64,000 nucleotides of DNA from contig JAEILZ010000006.1 of the NCBI GenBank assembly GCA_018873225.1, forward strand, positions 1,922,001 through 1,986,000, read 5' to 3'. The notes beneath the pieces were generated by a model. It was not told the origin of the DNA and searched no databases. It worked only from the letters and a program-made list of their open reading frames with translations. The translations under genes were made by a program, and so were the position numbers. This stretch comes from [Phialemoniopsis] sp. UDSM-2020 (taxonomy: Eukaryota > Ascomycota > Sordariomycetes > Thyridiales > Thyridiaceae). Positions within the stretch are counted from its first letter, which is position 1. Each line of letters starts with the position of its first letter. Of this stretch, positions 45,268-57,416 are shown in pieces.

Positions 45268-46597
45268 CTAGATTTCAGCTCCAAAAGGTGGGAAACGCGG
45301 TGCGGTAGCGCCGTCGCACGAGCGACCGATCACGTACGGTGAGCCAGGGGTGTCAGCCGACAAGAAGTCAGACCCGTTGGGAGCAGTGATGGCGAGATTG
45401 AAGGTCGCGCCACCCTGGCCCTGCGCGAACATGATGCGAAGAGGGACATAGTCGCCCTCCTGAAGGTCGACGCTGAAAGTACCCTGTCCAGGGCGTTGCA
45501 GTCGCCTGGAGAACGCGACTTTCAAGTCGCCGTTAGTACCACTCCAGCCCGCATAGGCCTTGGCGCCGACCCAGACATAGACGGCGTCATCCACACCCGA
45601 TACGGTCAAGGTGTAGGTGCCGGTCTGGGGAACGAAGATGTAGCCTGCGTGGTTGAGGATGAAGTTGACGACGGGGTACTTGTTGGCCGAGCCGTAGAAG
45701 TTGGCGGTGCCTCCGGTCTTGATGTCAATACCACCGATGCTGGTGGTCGTGCCTGTCACCTTGGGGGTTGCAGTCTACAATAAGAAGTAAAGTTAGCATG
45801 ATCCTTCTTAAGCGGCGGAAGGCATCTCTCCTCGCCAGGTCCGACAGACGGCACTGGCGGGATAGATATTCCAAAGCAAAAGGGCCGCTTACCTTGTAGG
45901 CCTCAGGGTGGAAGGCGCTGTATTCGTCATCCGTGTTACTCCCGCTGGTGTTCTCGTAGTACGCCCATTGGAGACCCTGGTTGTCGCAGAGTGTAGGAGC
46001 CGCCGCCCCCGTGGAGCTCGTGGTAGTGAAGACAGTCTCGGTCTTGGTCGTCGACGTCGAAAAGGTCGAGGTGACAGTGACCTCGCTAACTTCGGTGACG
46101 GTGGTAGACGGCGTCGCGAGGGTCACGGTCGTAGGTGCGATGCCGATGCAGCTGCAAGCACTCGCGTACGAGCCAGGCTTGGTGCACGCCGTCGCATATG
46201 TGGGCACCGCCTCGGGCTGTGTGGCATATTCTCGGCGGACGACTGTCTGAGGGGCAGCATTGGTCTCGATGGTCTGCGTTTCCGTCAACGTCTCAGTCGC
46301 CGAGGTCAGAGACGTCTGGGTGGACAGCAGGGTGGTCGTATAAGTGCTGAGGGGTTGGATTGGTCAAATCAGCTCAATGTTCCAGAGGACTGCGCATTAG
46401 CGAACGATATCGACTTACACAGTGCTTGGCGTCACCGTAACAGCCAGATATGAGTGGCAGTCTTCGACAGTCGGCCGCAATGGGAAATTGTTGGCGATGA
46501 CAGCGCGGAGGCAGTTGTTGTGGCTGCATGAGTCCGCAGGAGCCGCCTTGAGCCCAATGGCCAGTGAGGCCACGGTAAGAAGCACAGAGGACCGCAT
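45268..46597 (-). CDS. secreted GLEYA/PA14-type adhesin-like protein
   Basis: Minus strand, exon 1 46597-46419, exon 2 46346-45893 and exon 3 45774-45268, introns of 72 and 118 bp, 379 residues. The signal peptide is MRSSVLLTVASLAIGLKA. A Thr/Ser-rich stalk (about 60-170) is followed by a GLEYA lectin-like domain (about 215-360) with ANFYGSANKYPVVNFI, GVDDAVYVWVGAKAYAGW and YVPLRIMFAQGQGGATFNL. GLEYA domains are the sugar-binding heads of fungal flocculins and adhesins. There is no GPI-type tail, so it is probably released or wall-trapped. The domain call is strong; carbohydrate binding is inferred from the family. Confidence 0.88.
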
Positions 46598-47195
46598 TTT
46601 GATGATGATCAAACTGTCGTTAATGAAAGATCTTGGATGGTCGTATGCGTGTTTGCAAAATCACCGACAGCTGGTCCCTATTTCAATAATTCCATCCTCC
46701 AGACTTAGACATCCAGACATGGGTAGCATGGCCCGTTCCGGCTGCCGCGACATGCATTGTCCATTTGTCTAGCGTGGATGTATCCACCTACCAAGCAAAT
46801 AGGAGCCTAGCCATTGTCTTTCAACTGCCAAAAACTCCCCTGAATGAGCTGAGTTGACAACGATCCAGGCGAAATTGGGACAGGTGGGCCAAGCTGAATC
46901 TCCACCCGACTGGGCCAGCCTTAACATGACCGGATCAAGTCTTGGCTGGGATGTGCACTACTCCAAATTGGCCAAAACTATTGGAAAAAGAGCATTCAAC
47001 TTAGCAATATTGTCCTTTTGGACGACTGCAGCCCAGACCCTTGTACTGCAAGGCACACGAATTTGCGCTGCCCTCGACGCTCCTGAGAATTGAAGCTGCA
47101 AACTTTATCAGCCCATTGCGGCTTCCATGACGCCAATGATCCACCAGCCCATCCAGTGCCGATGTGTCAGACAGATGTAAACTACGACATGTCCA
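46598..47195. other. intergenic, no gene seen
   Basis: Promoter of the GLEYA gene and 3' flank of the DUF8021 gene. Short frames only. Confidence 0.55.
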
Positions 47196-48080
47196 CTACC
47201 ATCCTACTTCTCTTGTCAGCTCTTCAGGCGGTGCCAGGCCACAGTCATCCTTGTCCTTGCAAACCGTCATGGTGCGGATACCGTAGATCTTTTCTCCCAC
47301 AATACGAAACTCATGAAGGTCGGGACCCAGAATGCCGAAGTTGGACAGTACGGCCACGGACCCGACTTGTTCGTCGATGACGTAGCGCCTGTTTTCCGTC
47401 TTGACCGTGATGTCGGGGATACCAGTGTCACACGTCCCGTTGGCATCCAAGTATCCACCTTCCAGTCGTGTGCAGGGCTCGCCCCACGGCACCACAACGG
47501 ACTTGTTGGAGAAGATATCGTAATACGCATCTGCAGCGGCCTGCAACACCGCGCGAGAGTCCAACTTCTCGGTAGGGATGGGCGCACCCCATGACGAACC
47601 GCCTTGCTCGTCAGGCTGGGCTAGGGCCAGGTAGTAGTGCAGTGCGTGTGTAGCATTGAAAAGTAGATCACCAGGAACCGTGACTATGGTATCTATAGAG
47701 TTGAGCTTTTGGGCAGAGGAGTCGAAGCGCAGCTGCGTGGCTATCATGTATGGGTTGTTGGGGTTGGTGACCAGTAGTTCTGTATATGTTGCGCACTGCG
47801 TCGTGTCATAGGTCGTGCGGTCGTAGTCTATGTGTAGAGGCGAAGGGGCCAAAGTGATATTGGCGATGGGGGCAGGTTCCAGATTCTGCGAGTATGATGC
47901 GTTGGGAGAGAGGATCAACTCTAGCCATTGAATTTGGCCTGTTGACAATGCCGCGATGTATCGCTTGGTGTTGATGTCCAAGGCATACCGTGTGCAGTTG
48001 GTTATTGCTGCACAGTGGCTACACAGCAGCGACAATGCCAACAAGAATAACATCTTGGATATCCTTTGGAGTCGTGACAT
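47196..48080 (-). CDS. secreted DUF8021-type protein
   Basis: Single exon. Of several in-frame Met codons, the one at 48080 (294 residues) or the one at 48053 gives a hydrophobic signal peptide (MLFLLALSLLCSHCAA); the frame further upstream is leader sequence. The mature protein shows the pattern I associate with the fungal DUF8021 family: TTQCATYTELLVTN, DTIVTVPGDLLFNA, DSRAVLQAAADAYYDIFSN, PWGEPCTRLEGG, and near the end RRYVIDEQVGSVAVL and HEFRIVGEKI. The fold is probably NTF2-like and its function is unknown. Six or more cysteines and several N-glycosylation sequons fit secretion. Confidence 0.85.
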   Translation of the reverse strand: MSRLQRISKMLFLLALSLLCSHCAAITNCTRYALDINTKRYIAALSTGQIQWLELILSPNASYSQNLEPAPIANITLAPSPLHIDYDRTTYDTTQCATYTELLVTNPNNPYMIATQLRFDSSAQKLNSIDTIVTVPGDLLFNATHALHYYLALAQPDEQGGSSWGAPIPTEKLDSRAVLQAAADAYYDIFSNKSVVVPWGEPCTRLEGGYLDANGTCDTGIPDITVKTENRRYVIDEQVGSVAVLSNFGILGPDLHEFRIVGEKIYGIRTMTVCKDKDDCGLAPPEELTREVGW

Positions 48081-48260
48081 GGCTGAGCAAGATGAAATTG
48101 AGATCTTATAGAGTACAGCGCAATAATTCAGACATGAAAACAACATAGAGAGGACTGAATTTGACAGAATCATGGTGAAGGATAGACCCTGCTGCCCCTG
48201 AACAGGCAGAATCGGCTGAACACAGCGACATATCCTAAATACCCGCTGCATGCCGGCGAC

Positions 48261-48270
48261 TTTATAAATA
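48261..48270 (-). promoter_or_regulatory. TATA-like element of the DUF8021-type gene
   Basis: TATTTATAAA on the minus strand about 185 bp before the ATG at 48080. Confidence 0.3.
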
Positions 48271-48578
48271 GTTGAGCTCCCAATCTTTTGGGAAACGCCA
48301 TGGAAGATTTCCCAACAATGTACTTATTTCAGACGCTGACGTATGGGTCATGAGCGTCTTCATACATCGAGTTCAATGAGTCACTCAGGTGTTCAATGCT
48401 ATGAGAAAGCATGAGGACATAAGTGCCTCACGACTACAAATTTCCTTGTCTACAAGTTTTCAGCCAGACCTCTTTTCCCATTCCCCTGTTCATTCGCTCG
48501 CTGAGAGTCGATACGTGCGGTAGGGGCAGATTACTACGCGGTTGAGAAGACGAAAATCCGGAAATTTCGGGTGTTGAT

Positions 48579-48674
48579 GGTCCGGTGGTGTAGTGGATAT
48601 CACATCGTTCTTATAGTTTGAGCTGACAGCTCTCAATTATGCGAGGGTCCTGGGTTCGACCCCCAGTCGGACCA
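48579..48674 (+). tRNA. intron-containing tRNA, best read as tRNA-Ile(UAU)
   Basis: Acceptor stem GGTCCGG/TCGGACC with discriminator A; D stem GTG/CAC; T arm CTGGG-TTCGACC-CCCAG; variable loop GGGTC. The A box (TGGTGTAGTGG) fits and the B box (GGTTCGACCCC) nearly fits. The anticodon loop reads C-T-TAT-A at 48610-48615, giving anticodon TAT at 48612-48614. A 23-nt intron (48616-48638) follows one base after the anticodon, the normal eukaryotic place, and folds as TTGAG/CTCAA. The anticodon stem TCGTT/TGCGA has a T-T mismatch at its inner pair, so the isotype is less sure than the gene itself. TTTTT at 48677 is the Pol III stop. Confidence 0.8.
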
Positions 48675-48676
48675 CA

Positions 48677-48681
48677 TTTTT
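48677..48681 (+). terminator. Pol III terminator
   Basis: TTTTT three bases after the discriminator base of the tRNA. Confidence 0.65.
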
Positions 48682-49913
48682 AAGGAAGTCCGATCGGGTC
48701 GAACTTTTTGTCTTTTGGCATTTCTTTTTTGTCTAACTCGTTTCACAGCCTTTAGACTGATACGGTACTTTTGTTCTGATGAACTTTATTGGTGCTTGTT
48801 GCTGCTGAATTGATGTAATCTGACAGGGACCAAGCTGAGCTTCATGGTCTCGTGCCGGACGGGCTTATCTACCCCGAGAAGGCTGACAGGGACGAACCAA
48901 CAACCACCTGCAGTAATTCTTATTCTATAAGCCGTTGGCGGTGACCCCGTATTCGGTGACCCAGATTCCAATTTCTGGGCATTGTCGGTGTATGCTGGGG
49001 AACTAGGCAATGCGAGTGCTTGGCTCCTTTCGGCGATTTCTTACAGTTGCACATGACCTCCGCATCCAAAGTCATGATCTAGGCAGCTGTATAAACATGC
49101 TTACCAGTTTCTTTCAAGAATACTGACATTAGGGCTGAAAACGCTGAAAACGAAGATAAGCATCGCTTGGCAGTCTTTCAGGTGAAGAGCCACAACAACA
49201 CAATCGCTTTGTGTGGGTGAGCAGCGGGTGAATGGTGTCCGAAGTCACAACGAGAAGAATGGTCTTGTCACCCATCTCCATTCGAGTTGATAACAGCGGT
49301 GTGTACGAATACGGCAATCCCGAATCATGATTTATTCGGTCTCAATTGTAGCGAGCTGATTAAAAAAAGATCGGTCCGGGGGTTGACATGAACCTGTGTC
49401 ACCTAGTTCAGCACAGTCAGCTTGTGGGGGGTTGAATGTCACTAAATGCATGGCTGCGCGTGTACCAGGCGGCGTTCAATGTTGGCCCGGACCGTTGATT
49501 TCGAGATTTCTAATCTGGTCAAGGGCTTGGGGAGCCGGCATGCGTAATCGTCCGGACTGTGTGTTCCGCGACGTCTTATGTCTTCACTCAGATTAGCTTC
49601 GAGAGACGCTTCGTATTAGCTGAACTTCTTCACCGTCCGTGATTGCTTACGATACAAATATCATTGAATGATTCGTCCACAACGTCGTGAAGTTGGATGG
49701 CTGTTGGTTGTGAAGCGAAGTATAAGACCTCATCAGGCAATTCCTCTGATTACTCTTGATGTCATGAATATCTTGTGGCTGGCTCACGTCACTTGAGGTG
49801 TGCCAGTCAATACGAGACAATGCAGTTGTGTGTGACTTTGTTCTTTCAACTGTTGGTGATCGATATTCACTTGAAGCTGTTCGTTGAGATATTCAATGAA
49901 GCTTGAAATGTGA

Positions 49914-49920
49914 TATATAA
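49914..49920 (+). promoter_or_regulatory. TATA box of the methyltransferase gene
   Basis: TGATATATAAGAG, about 100 bp before the ATG at 50019. Confidence 0.5.
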
Positions 49921-50018
49921 GAGTCAGAAGAAGTCTGTAGATCTACATTGCTGTCTTGAACCTTTCGATCCAAGTCGACCATCATCACACCTGAGCTATC
50001 AACACAACGATCATCACC

Positions 50019-50846
50019 ATGTCTCAACCCAACATCTACGACAACCCGTCGTTCTTCTCTGCTTACCGCGACCTCAAGGTCAGCGGTAACAAGCAGGGCA
50101 TGGTTGGAGGAGGACTTACACATGACGACCTGACCCGGATCCTGCCTCCCCTCCGCAACATTACTATCCTCGACCTTGGTTGTGGTGATGGCTGGTTCTG
50201 CCACTGGGCAGTAAGTAAGGCTGGAGCAACCGATGTCGAGGGCATCGACTCATCTACTCTTCAAATCCGGGCGGCCCAGAGCAATGCTGCCCGGCTGGCC
50301 GATGGCCAGGCCGACAAGCTCACTTACAAGATTGCTGATCTTGGCACTTTCGCCCCGGAGAAGAACAAGTACAACCTCGTATTCAGCTCTCTTACTCTAC
50401 ACTACATCAAGGACCTCAAGGGTCTGCTGGGTAAGGTCCATGCGGCCCTGAAGCCCGGAGGCTCGTTCTACTTCTCCGTCGAGCACCCTATCTTTACAGC
50501 CCCGACACATAGAGAGGTGTGCACCCACCCGGCTACACGCAAGGGCGGCAACGAAGGCGATAACAAGGGAGCCAAGGACGCAGCTAACGAGGCGCACTGG
50601 CGTCTCAACGGATACTGGGACCAGGGTCCGCGCACGCACTACTGGCTCGGCCACGAGGTGGAGAAGCAGCACTGGAAGATGGAGACGTACTTCAACCTGC
50701 TCGTCGGCGCCGGCTTCGAGATCGTCTACATGCACGAGTGGCCGCGCGTCGACGACGGCAAGTTCAAGGCCGAGTCGTGGTGGCTGCCCACGGAGGTCGG
50801 ACCGACTTACATGATGCTGGGCGCGAGGAAGGCCAAGGGCACTTAG
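50019..50846 (+). CDS. class I SAM-dependent methyltransferase
   Basis: Single exon, 275 residues, ATG in context ACCATGTC. Motif I ILDLGCGDGWFC (about residues 49-60) binds AdoMet; VEGIDSS is the acidic loop; LVFSSLTLHYIKDL and LKPGGSFYFSVEHP are motifs post-II/III of UbiE/Methyltransf_11 small-molecule enzymes. The second half contains an insert with HWRLNGYWDQGPRTHYWLG, typical of bacterial-like methyltransferases in this group, and ends WWLPTEVGPTYMMLGARK. It has no signal peptide and is probably cytosolic. The substrate is unknown and no biosynthetic neighbours are seen. Confidence 0.9.
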   Translation: MSQPNIYDNPSFFSAYRDLKVSGNKQGMVGGGLTHDDLTRILPPLRNITILDLGCGDGWFCHWAVSKAGATDVEGIDSSTLQIRAAQSNAARLADGQADKLTYKIADLGTFAPEKNKYNLVFSSLTLHYIKDLKGLLGKVHAALKPGGSFYFSVEHPIFTAPTHREVCTHPATRKGGNEGDNKGAKDAANEAHWRLNGYWDQGPRTHYWLGHEVEKQHWKMETYFNLLVGAGFEIVYMHEWPRVDDGKFKAESWWLPTEVGPTYMMLGARKAKGT

Positions 50847-53099
50847 ACTAAGGCGTTTTGGCTTTGAAAAGCTGCGAGTGCTTGTTCTCTTTGTTGATCT
50901 CGAAAACATGATTCAACAAGACTCTTTACCAATTTGGTTTCGAGAACAATAAGATTGATACGACTCTTTATCCATTTGGTCTCTCAGGGTAGATAGACTT
51001 CTCATAACTTCATCGATTGGTTTTCTTGGTAGTGCCCCTTTTATAGACGTGTCCGTCCGTTTTACTGATTTGCAACAGCGTACAATGATATTTAAGAGGT
51101 TTCTTTCTATCCTGAGTGATTTGAATTTTCCAGAACCCGTCAAAATTCTGAAATACTGCCCGGACCTTGGCGCAAGACTCGATTTGCTGTCTTTCTTATT
51201 GATGCAATATCGGTTATAGCACTTGCCTCCTCGCTTGCGCTGGCATGAAAAGAACTTCGCTATCGCGAAGAGGTTCGGCTACCACTTTGGATCTGGTTTG
51301 GGACTTAGTTTATATCTAAATCGCCCAGACCAGTCTGGCTTTGGTGTTTGCGAGCCGTCGAGAGCCTTGACGAGCTCACTGGAATGTAGAATCCCCGAAG
51401 CGAGGTCTCGGAATGGGGTCGACGCCCAGCATCCTGGAACGCTAAGTACTTAAAGTAGGTGTCAGGCGGGACTCTGTGGATGGCACAAGTGTAGGTTTGT
51501 GTCTTGATTACGCAGCAGGCAATGAGGGAAAGCAGCTCTCGTAATTTGTTTGGAATTGTCGAGTATTGACTCTCGGAGGTTACGTCTGCTTGCTCAAGGG
51601 CGAGAACCGATTTCGTTTCTTTTTATCGACTTATTTTTGTCTTTTGACGTTTCTACGAGAAGCTGTCATCAAGGCTACTTTGTAGGACAATAAAAGAAGG
51701 TTTCGCGGCCTGTGCGACAGAAGCAGGACTAGATCTGCGCCTTACGCAACCTAGATTGCTCCGAGAATGTCGCTTCAGCTGGCGCAGCTCATAGTGGCAT
51801 TCCTGAGGACCCAAAATCCAGCTTGCAAGGAGCATGTGGACATATTTCGTAGCTTGTCTTGCTTTTGGGGCCAAGCTCTGGAATGAAAGCATGGAGACGC
51901 CAATCTTCGGCCATCGTTACCGAGAACAACTCTGAACAATGGCCTGAAAGATTGATTGGATGTGCTAGAGCCCTATGAACTGAACAAATCCTTGAACATT
52001 TTCTTCTGTATGTAAGTTAGGGCGGGTTTTGCGGGGGTCTACGGGGGCATCGTCTGCTGTCAGCGAGCGGAGCTGATCCTCCAGGAGCCCAAGGATCGGG
52101 TTGTTTTAGACACCTTTTCGTCTGTCACATTCTCGGAGACAGGCCGATCCATTGTGCTGGTAAGGAAACCCTGCACTGCCAATAAATCGCACTGTTCTGT
52201 CAGCATCTTTATGAATGAATCTTTGGTGATATCCCCAAATGCGACAGGGTGGAGGAGCTGCTGAAAGATTGCCTTGCTCAGGGGGTTCCAGGGCTGACAG
52301 CCAGTCGACTGGGACCCATCAAAACATCCTGGTTCATCCTTACGAAGTAGACAATTAGCCCAGAAGCAAAGGCGGTGAATGAACCGCTTCTTAGGTATTG
52401 TTAGCGTGCATCTCACAGGGCTGGCCAATTTGCTGTTGAATGTTTTGATAACGCCTCCCCAAGAAAACACCCCACATGGGACGACAGCGCGGGTTGGGCC
52501 TTACCGCGTCCCGGTTTAGCGCCATGTTTTAGCGGGCGAGACCCCTGCTGTTCCTGCATTACGATGTGCATTCTGCACCAAGAACTTCTGCATAAGCAAG
52601 CTCCATCACATTGGATCACAACAAAGGGTCACACACAGCTTTCCATTCCCCCCTCACTCTTCCCACACATGGGAAATTCCCCCTCTGACGAATACGCCAA
52701 GATCTGAAGATTCTTTTGCATCCCGTTTGTGTCTTTGTCTTGTCCCATCTTTTTCTTCACCCATCCCCACTGGATTGTGGTTGTTTTGTCAGCTGCTCTC
52801 GGCGCATCCCACGAGTTTACTGATCTGGTGTCAAGCCATCATGGGTCCTCGATAATGTCATATGCCTGTACCCTCCTCCCACCAACAGCAGCGCGTGCCC
52901 CTACCTGCTTTTCTTTAGCGTCGTCAAGCGAAGCCAGCCACCCTTGCCCTTGCTCTTTTCAACGGCACTCGACCATCCCCGTCCCCGTCCCTGACCTCCA
53001 GCTGCCCGGCTTGACTTTGCTTCAGCTGCGGCCATCTGTGCGCGCCCAAACCTGCACAGCGCAGGGTCTTGCCTCACCATCGTCACAGAAGCTGTGAGA
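50847..53099. other. intergenic, no secure gene
   Basis: 2.25 kb. The longest frame (minus, 52060-52470, 136 residues) has a balanced composition but no domain, signal or splice support. The last 400 bases before 53100 are pyrimidine-rich leader. Confidence 0.5.
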
Positions 53100-56000
53100 A
53101 TGGATGAACGCCGCTCCAACATCCCCAGGCCCAGCGCCATTCCGCGGCCTGCTTCGTCGAAGCTCCCTCTGCCCAGGCCCTCGACTGCCAGGTCCATTGT
53201 CTCCAAAGAGAACCTGGTTGACCTAAACGACCTGCAGCTCCCCAAGCTTCGAGCCCAACCCTCCCGCGACCGCCTCGCCGGCCAAACCACGACGCCTGCT
53301 ATTCGGAAGAAAGTCTCGGTCGACTCCTTTCGAACCAGGCCCCAGCAATCCGCCCGCCCGATACTCGCGACGAGCCAATACTCCTCCAATGGCCCCAAGA
53401 CAATCGTGAACGACCCCGACCATGCGGCAAGATCCCAATATCCTGTCCGTACTAGCAGTCGGACCAGTGACGTCGGTACCTCCACGCGACAGTCATTTGG
53501 AGCGCAGTCCCTGAGGCGGCAGTCTTCGAGACCTGCCCTCTACGAAGACAACCACGATTACGAGAATGCACCGAGTCTGCCGCAGGCTGGGGACAGCGCC
53601 GTTGCTGATGCTGCGAGGGCGAAAGCTTACAGACCTCGCCCCTCCCTCTCAGAAAGAACCATCGAGACTTTGTCCCAGCTCCCTTCCTCCCCAGCTTTGT
53701 CGAAGAGACCCTCGGCATTCTTCGACCAGGACGTTGGAAGGCGACCCCCCTCGCGACCGGGTAGTCGCGACTCCCGACCTGGCTCCAGCCACCGTTCAGA
53801 TAGTTCCGTTCGGTCATGGCCGAGAACGCAGAGCAGGCCGGGGTCCAGCTCAGGCCAGGAAGAGGGCAGCTTTGGATTTAGGGCTTCCACCAACTCGTAT
53901 AGAGCGCCTCCTTCCCCCGTGGACGAGTCACCGCTCCGAAAATCTGGCACTCACTCCTCTTCACGCTTCAACACCCCGTCGTCGCGCAATGCTGCCGGGA
54001 GCACAATTCGGTCCAAGTCTAGCAGACATCAGACACCGTCCATACCCCAGTCGAGGTCTCCTAGTCCTGAGAAGCGTGTTCCCCCCTTGTCGTACGGCTC
54101 CAAATCGGTGGGACCCCGAACCGTGAGGTCGAGGCCTTCCTTGACTGGTCTGTTTAGGAAACCGTCCATGCCGTCCCTGAACAACTCTTCCGTTGTGCCA
54201 AGCACTCAGGTCAGGGATAGCTCGCCTTCGCGACCTCCGAGGGCTTCGCTTACCCCAGCCCGCGTCCGCCCCACGCCCCGAAAGGGCTCGATCACGTCTC
54301 ACCGCTCCTCCGTATCTGCAGAGGATGCGATCACATCGGGGGCCTCGACGACCTCAACAGCTTTGACAGTCGACTCCAGCCCGTCCGTGTCGAGTAGTAG
54401 AAAATCCTCGGCCGCGTTACGTGAACAAATCGCCAAGGCCAGGGCAGCCAAGCGTGCAGCTTCGCAGCAGGTTTCATCGCCTGTTGCTCCCGACGCAGAT
54501 GCGGACACTAGCGAGATCTCTGTCATCCCTACAGACACAACATTTGATTTCGGCTTGTCTCAGGATCCTTTTGGTCAACAGAAGGATGACAAGTCGCAAG
54601 CCAAAGCGATTCTCGCCCGAGTCTCTGCGGCTCGAACAACTGGCCGCCTTAACATTGCCGCTATGGGCCTCCGGGAGATCCCCTCTCAGGTTCTGAACAT
54701 GTATGATCTTGAGAACCTCGGCAAATCGGATGGTTCGTGGGCCGAGAGCGTTGATCTTACGAGGTTCGTCGCTGCGGACAATGAGATCGAGATGATTGAA
54801 GAGTCCATCTTCCCTGACAAGGAACCGCGTGAGTTGGACGAGTCAGAGGATGGACAGGGCAACATCTTTGCTGGTTTGGAAACCTTGGACCTCCATGGAA
54901 ACATGCTGATCTGCCTTCCTCTTGGGTTGAGACGCCTTCACCAGCTCACATCTCTCAACCTGGTAAGATCTCCAGCCGCGTACAATGCGCACGATAATAG
55001 CAGGCACTAACACACCCAACAGTCGCACAACAGGATCACCAACAATGCATTGGAGGTCATCTCCCAGATCACGCCTTTGCGGGATATCAAGCTTGGCGGC
55101 AATCTTTTCTACGGTCCTTTGGATCCTTCTTTTGCCAATCTCGAAAACCTGGAAATTGCCGACCTCCACGGAAACAACATCTCCGCCCTACCACTCAATA
55201 TCGAGAACATGTCCAAGCTCCGCATTCTCAATATCAGCGAAAACAACTTTGAGTCGATGGTATTTGAACCATTGTCAAAACTACCACTCACGGAGCTCTT
55301 GTTACGGAAAAACAAGCTCAGCGGCGTTCTGATCGAGGATGCCGTCGATGGTTTCTCAAAGCTTACTAGCCTGGACGTCTCGTCTAATCAGATCACTCAT
55401 ATCAGCTCCCCTGGAAGGGCTACTCCATTGGAGATGCCGGCTTTGCAACAGGTCCTCCTGTCTATGAACCGGCTGCAGGAGCTGCCGGATATCTCATCGT
55501 GGTCCAACCTTGTTACCTTGACTGCTGATGAAAATCAGATCAATGAGGTACCCCAAGGGTTCACGTCCTTGAACAAACTCCGGCACGCCGACCTGTCCAG
55601 CAATGATATTCGAGTCATACCATCTGAAGTCGGTCGCATGGACAACCTGGGCATGCTGAGACTGAGCGGCAATCCATTGCGCGACAAGAAGTTCAGCACA
55701 GCGACGACCGATGAAATCAAAACGACGCTTGCCGCACGCCTGGAACCGGACATTCCCGAGGAGCCAACGCCCTTCGAGGAGCCTGCTGTGGCCGTGGTTC
55801 CCGAGGCCGTGATTCTCGAGGCCGTGATTCCCGAGGCCGTGATTCCCGAAGTGGAGATCGAAGAGGTCGTGCCCGCAAAGACAGCACCGACCAAACAACC
55901 AGAGGAAGATGATTATGGCTCAGACCAGGATGATTTTGCGACGCCCCCGACATCGGCACCCCAATCGCCGGTCCGTTCGCGCTCCCACACAGTCTCTAAT

Positions 56001-56744
56001 CAGACGTGGCCGGTCAAACAAGGGGGCGTCTTGGACCGGTCCGGCACGCAGTCTTCGGCATTACATCCCGTGATCTCGTCAAAGGTCGCTTGGAACCACA
56101 CCGTCCGCGAAGTTTTACTACAGCGTAACCTCTTCAATGTCTTTCCAGACTCTCTATCCTTCTTCGCCGACACTCTCACCATTCTCTCCCTTGCCAACAA
56201 CCAGTTGCTTGGCGAGTCCTACATCGGCGGACCGAGTGGTACGGAGGAACTGGAGCTCCCCGCTTTGAAAGAGCTCATCTTGGCCACGAACCATATCACT
56301 GGCCTTGTGCCGCTAACGAATCATCTTCGTGCGCCAAAGTTGCAGAAGCTTGATGTCAGCTTCAACCGTGTTTCATCTCTACCGCCGGGCGATGCCCTTA
56401 GGACGGCATTCCCCGAGCTTGTCATCCTGCTTCTGTCTAACAACCACCTGGTCGACCTGGACCCCGACAGCATCAAGGGTATGCGCATCGTCGACGTCAT
56501 GAACAACGACATCACTCATCTTAACCCCAGGCTCGGTCTACTAGGTGGTTCAGGTGGTCTCGAGCGCCTCGAGGTGACGGGTAATAGGTTCCGCGTGCCG
56601 AGATGGAATGTTCTTGAGAGGGGTACGGAGGCTACCCTTCGGTGGCTGAGAGGCAGGGTCCCTGTCGCGGAGATGGCGGCCTGGAGAGGGAGAAGCTCTG
56701 GGTCCGAAGGCGAGGCGAGTGGTGGTGACGGAGATTCACCCTAG
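53100..56744 (+). CDS. large leucine-rich-repeat protein (LRRC40-like)
   Basis: Exons 53100-54962 and 55023-56744, phase 0 junction through LTSLNL-SHNRIT, 1,194 residues. Residues 1 to about 495 are Ser/Pro/Arg-rich and disordered, with many basic-Ser motifs. A first LRR block follows from about 515 (GRLNIAAMGLREIPSQVL) to about 830, with repeats such as LETLDLHGNMLICLP and LRILNISENNFESM. An acidic insert (about 850-940) contains a 15-bp repeat region. A second LRR block (about 960-1140) ends in a C-terminal cap. The LRR arrangement resembles LRRC40 and its fungal relatives, of unclear function; a signalling or cortex scaffold like Sog2 is an alternative. Confidence 0.9.
55803..55847 (+). 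repeat. three tandem 15-bp repeats inside the LRR gene
   Basis: GAGGCCGTGATT followed by CTC, CCC and CCC; in frame it encodes EAVIL, EAVIP, EAVIP. Flanking sequence (VPEAV, EVEIEEV) looks like older copies. Likely length-variable between isolates. Confidence 0.7.
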
Positions 56745-57416
56745 ACGACGGATTTACTGGTTCGCGACTTGACTATCGCGTGACATGAGCTTGTTTTGAC
56801 TTTCTGGACCGTGAGACTCACGATTCTGGTTACTGGTCGATATGCAGGTGTCAGTCTGGCATCCATCCTCACATCTTACCCTACCCCTGCTCGTCCATCT
56901 CGACGTTTCGCTGCACATATATACTTCTTGTTTCTTATCATGTACATCATTTGAGATACCACCCTCTGCGACACCCAGACATGCGGGCCAGACAGTCTAA
57001 CACCATAGCCATGGAGTTTTGGGGTGGTCTGAACTTTTTCCTCATACAGGTCATGGAGATATCTTGTATCCAAAGAGCACGGCATGTATACATAAACACT
57101 AATGCTACAACTAATGTTGTCTGGAACTCATTGCATCGACCGCAGCACTCCAAACGAGAGATAGACACGGCGCAAAGTTTGTGATCATTGGAAGTGGTCT
57201 GGCAGTACCTTGGCTCCTCATGCGTGGGCCGATGAGCAGGTTTCGCCAGCCTGAACAAACCTGATACAGCACCGGCCTTCGCCACTACTCCGTTCCCAAT
57301 TAACATCTTGCCCTTGCATACTTTGTAACACACTCATTCTGACTCGCATCTGTTTTATTTTATTACGTTTCCTGTTCCCTTCACTCAGTGAGTTTTGTCT
57401 CCGAGGACGAGACGCC
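56745..57416. other. intergenic, no gene seen
   Basis: 3' flank of the LRR gene and promoter of the membrane-protein gene. Short frames only. Confidence 0.55.

Larger units (their letters stand above)
48675..50018. other. intergenic, no gene seen
   Basis: 1.3 kb after the tRNA. No convincing frame. It ends in the promoter of the methyltransferase gene with TATATAA at 49914-49920. Confidence 0.5.

Noticed and set aside
52060..52470. 136-residue minus-strand frame in the spacer before the LRR gene
   Set aside because: Composition is fair, but no family, signal peptide or splice partner; one such frame is expected by chance in 64 kb.
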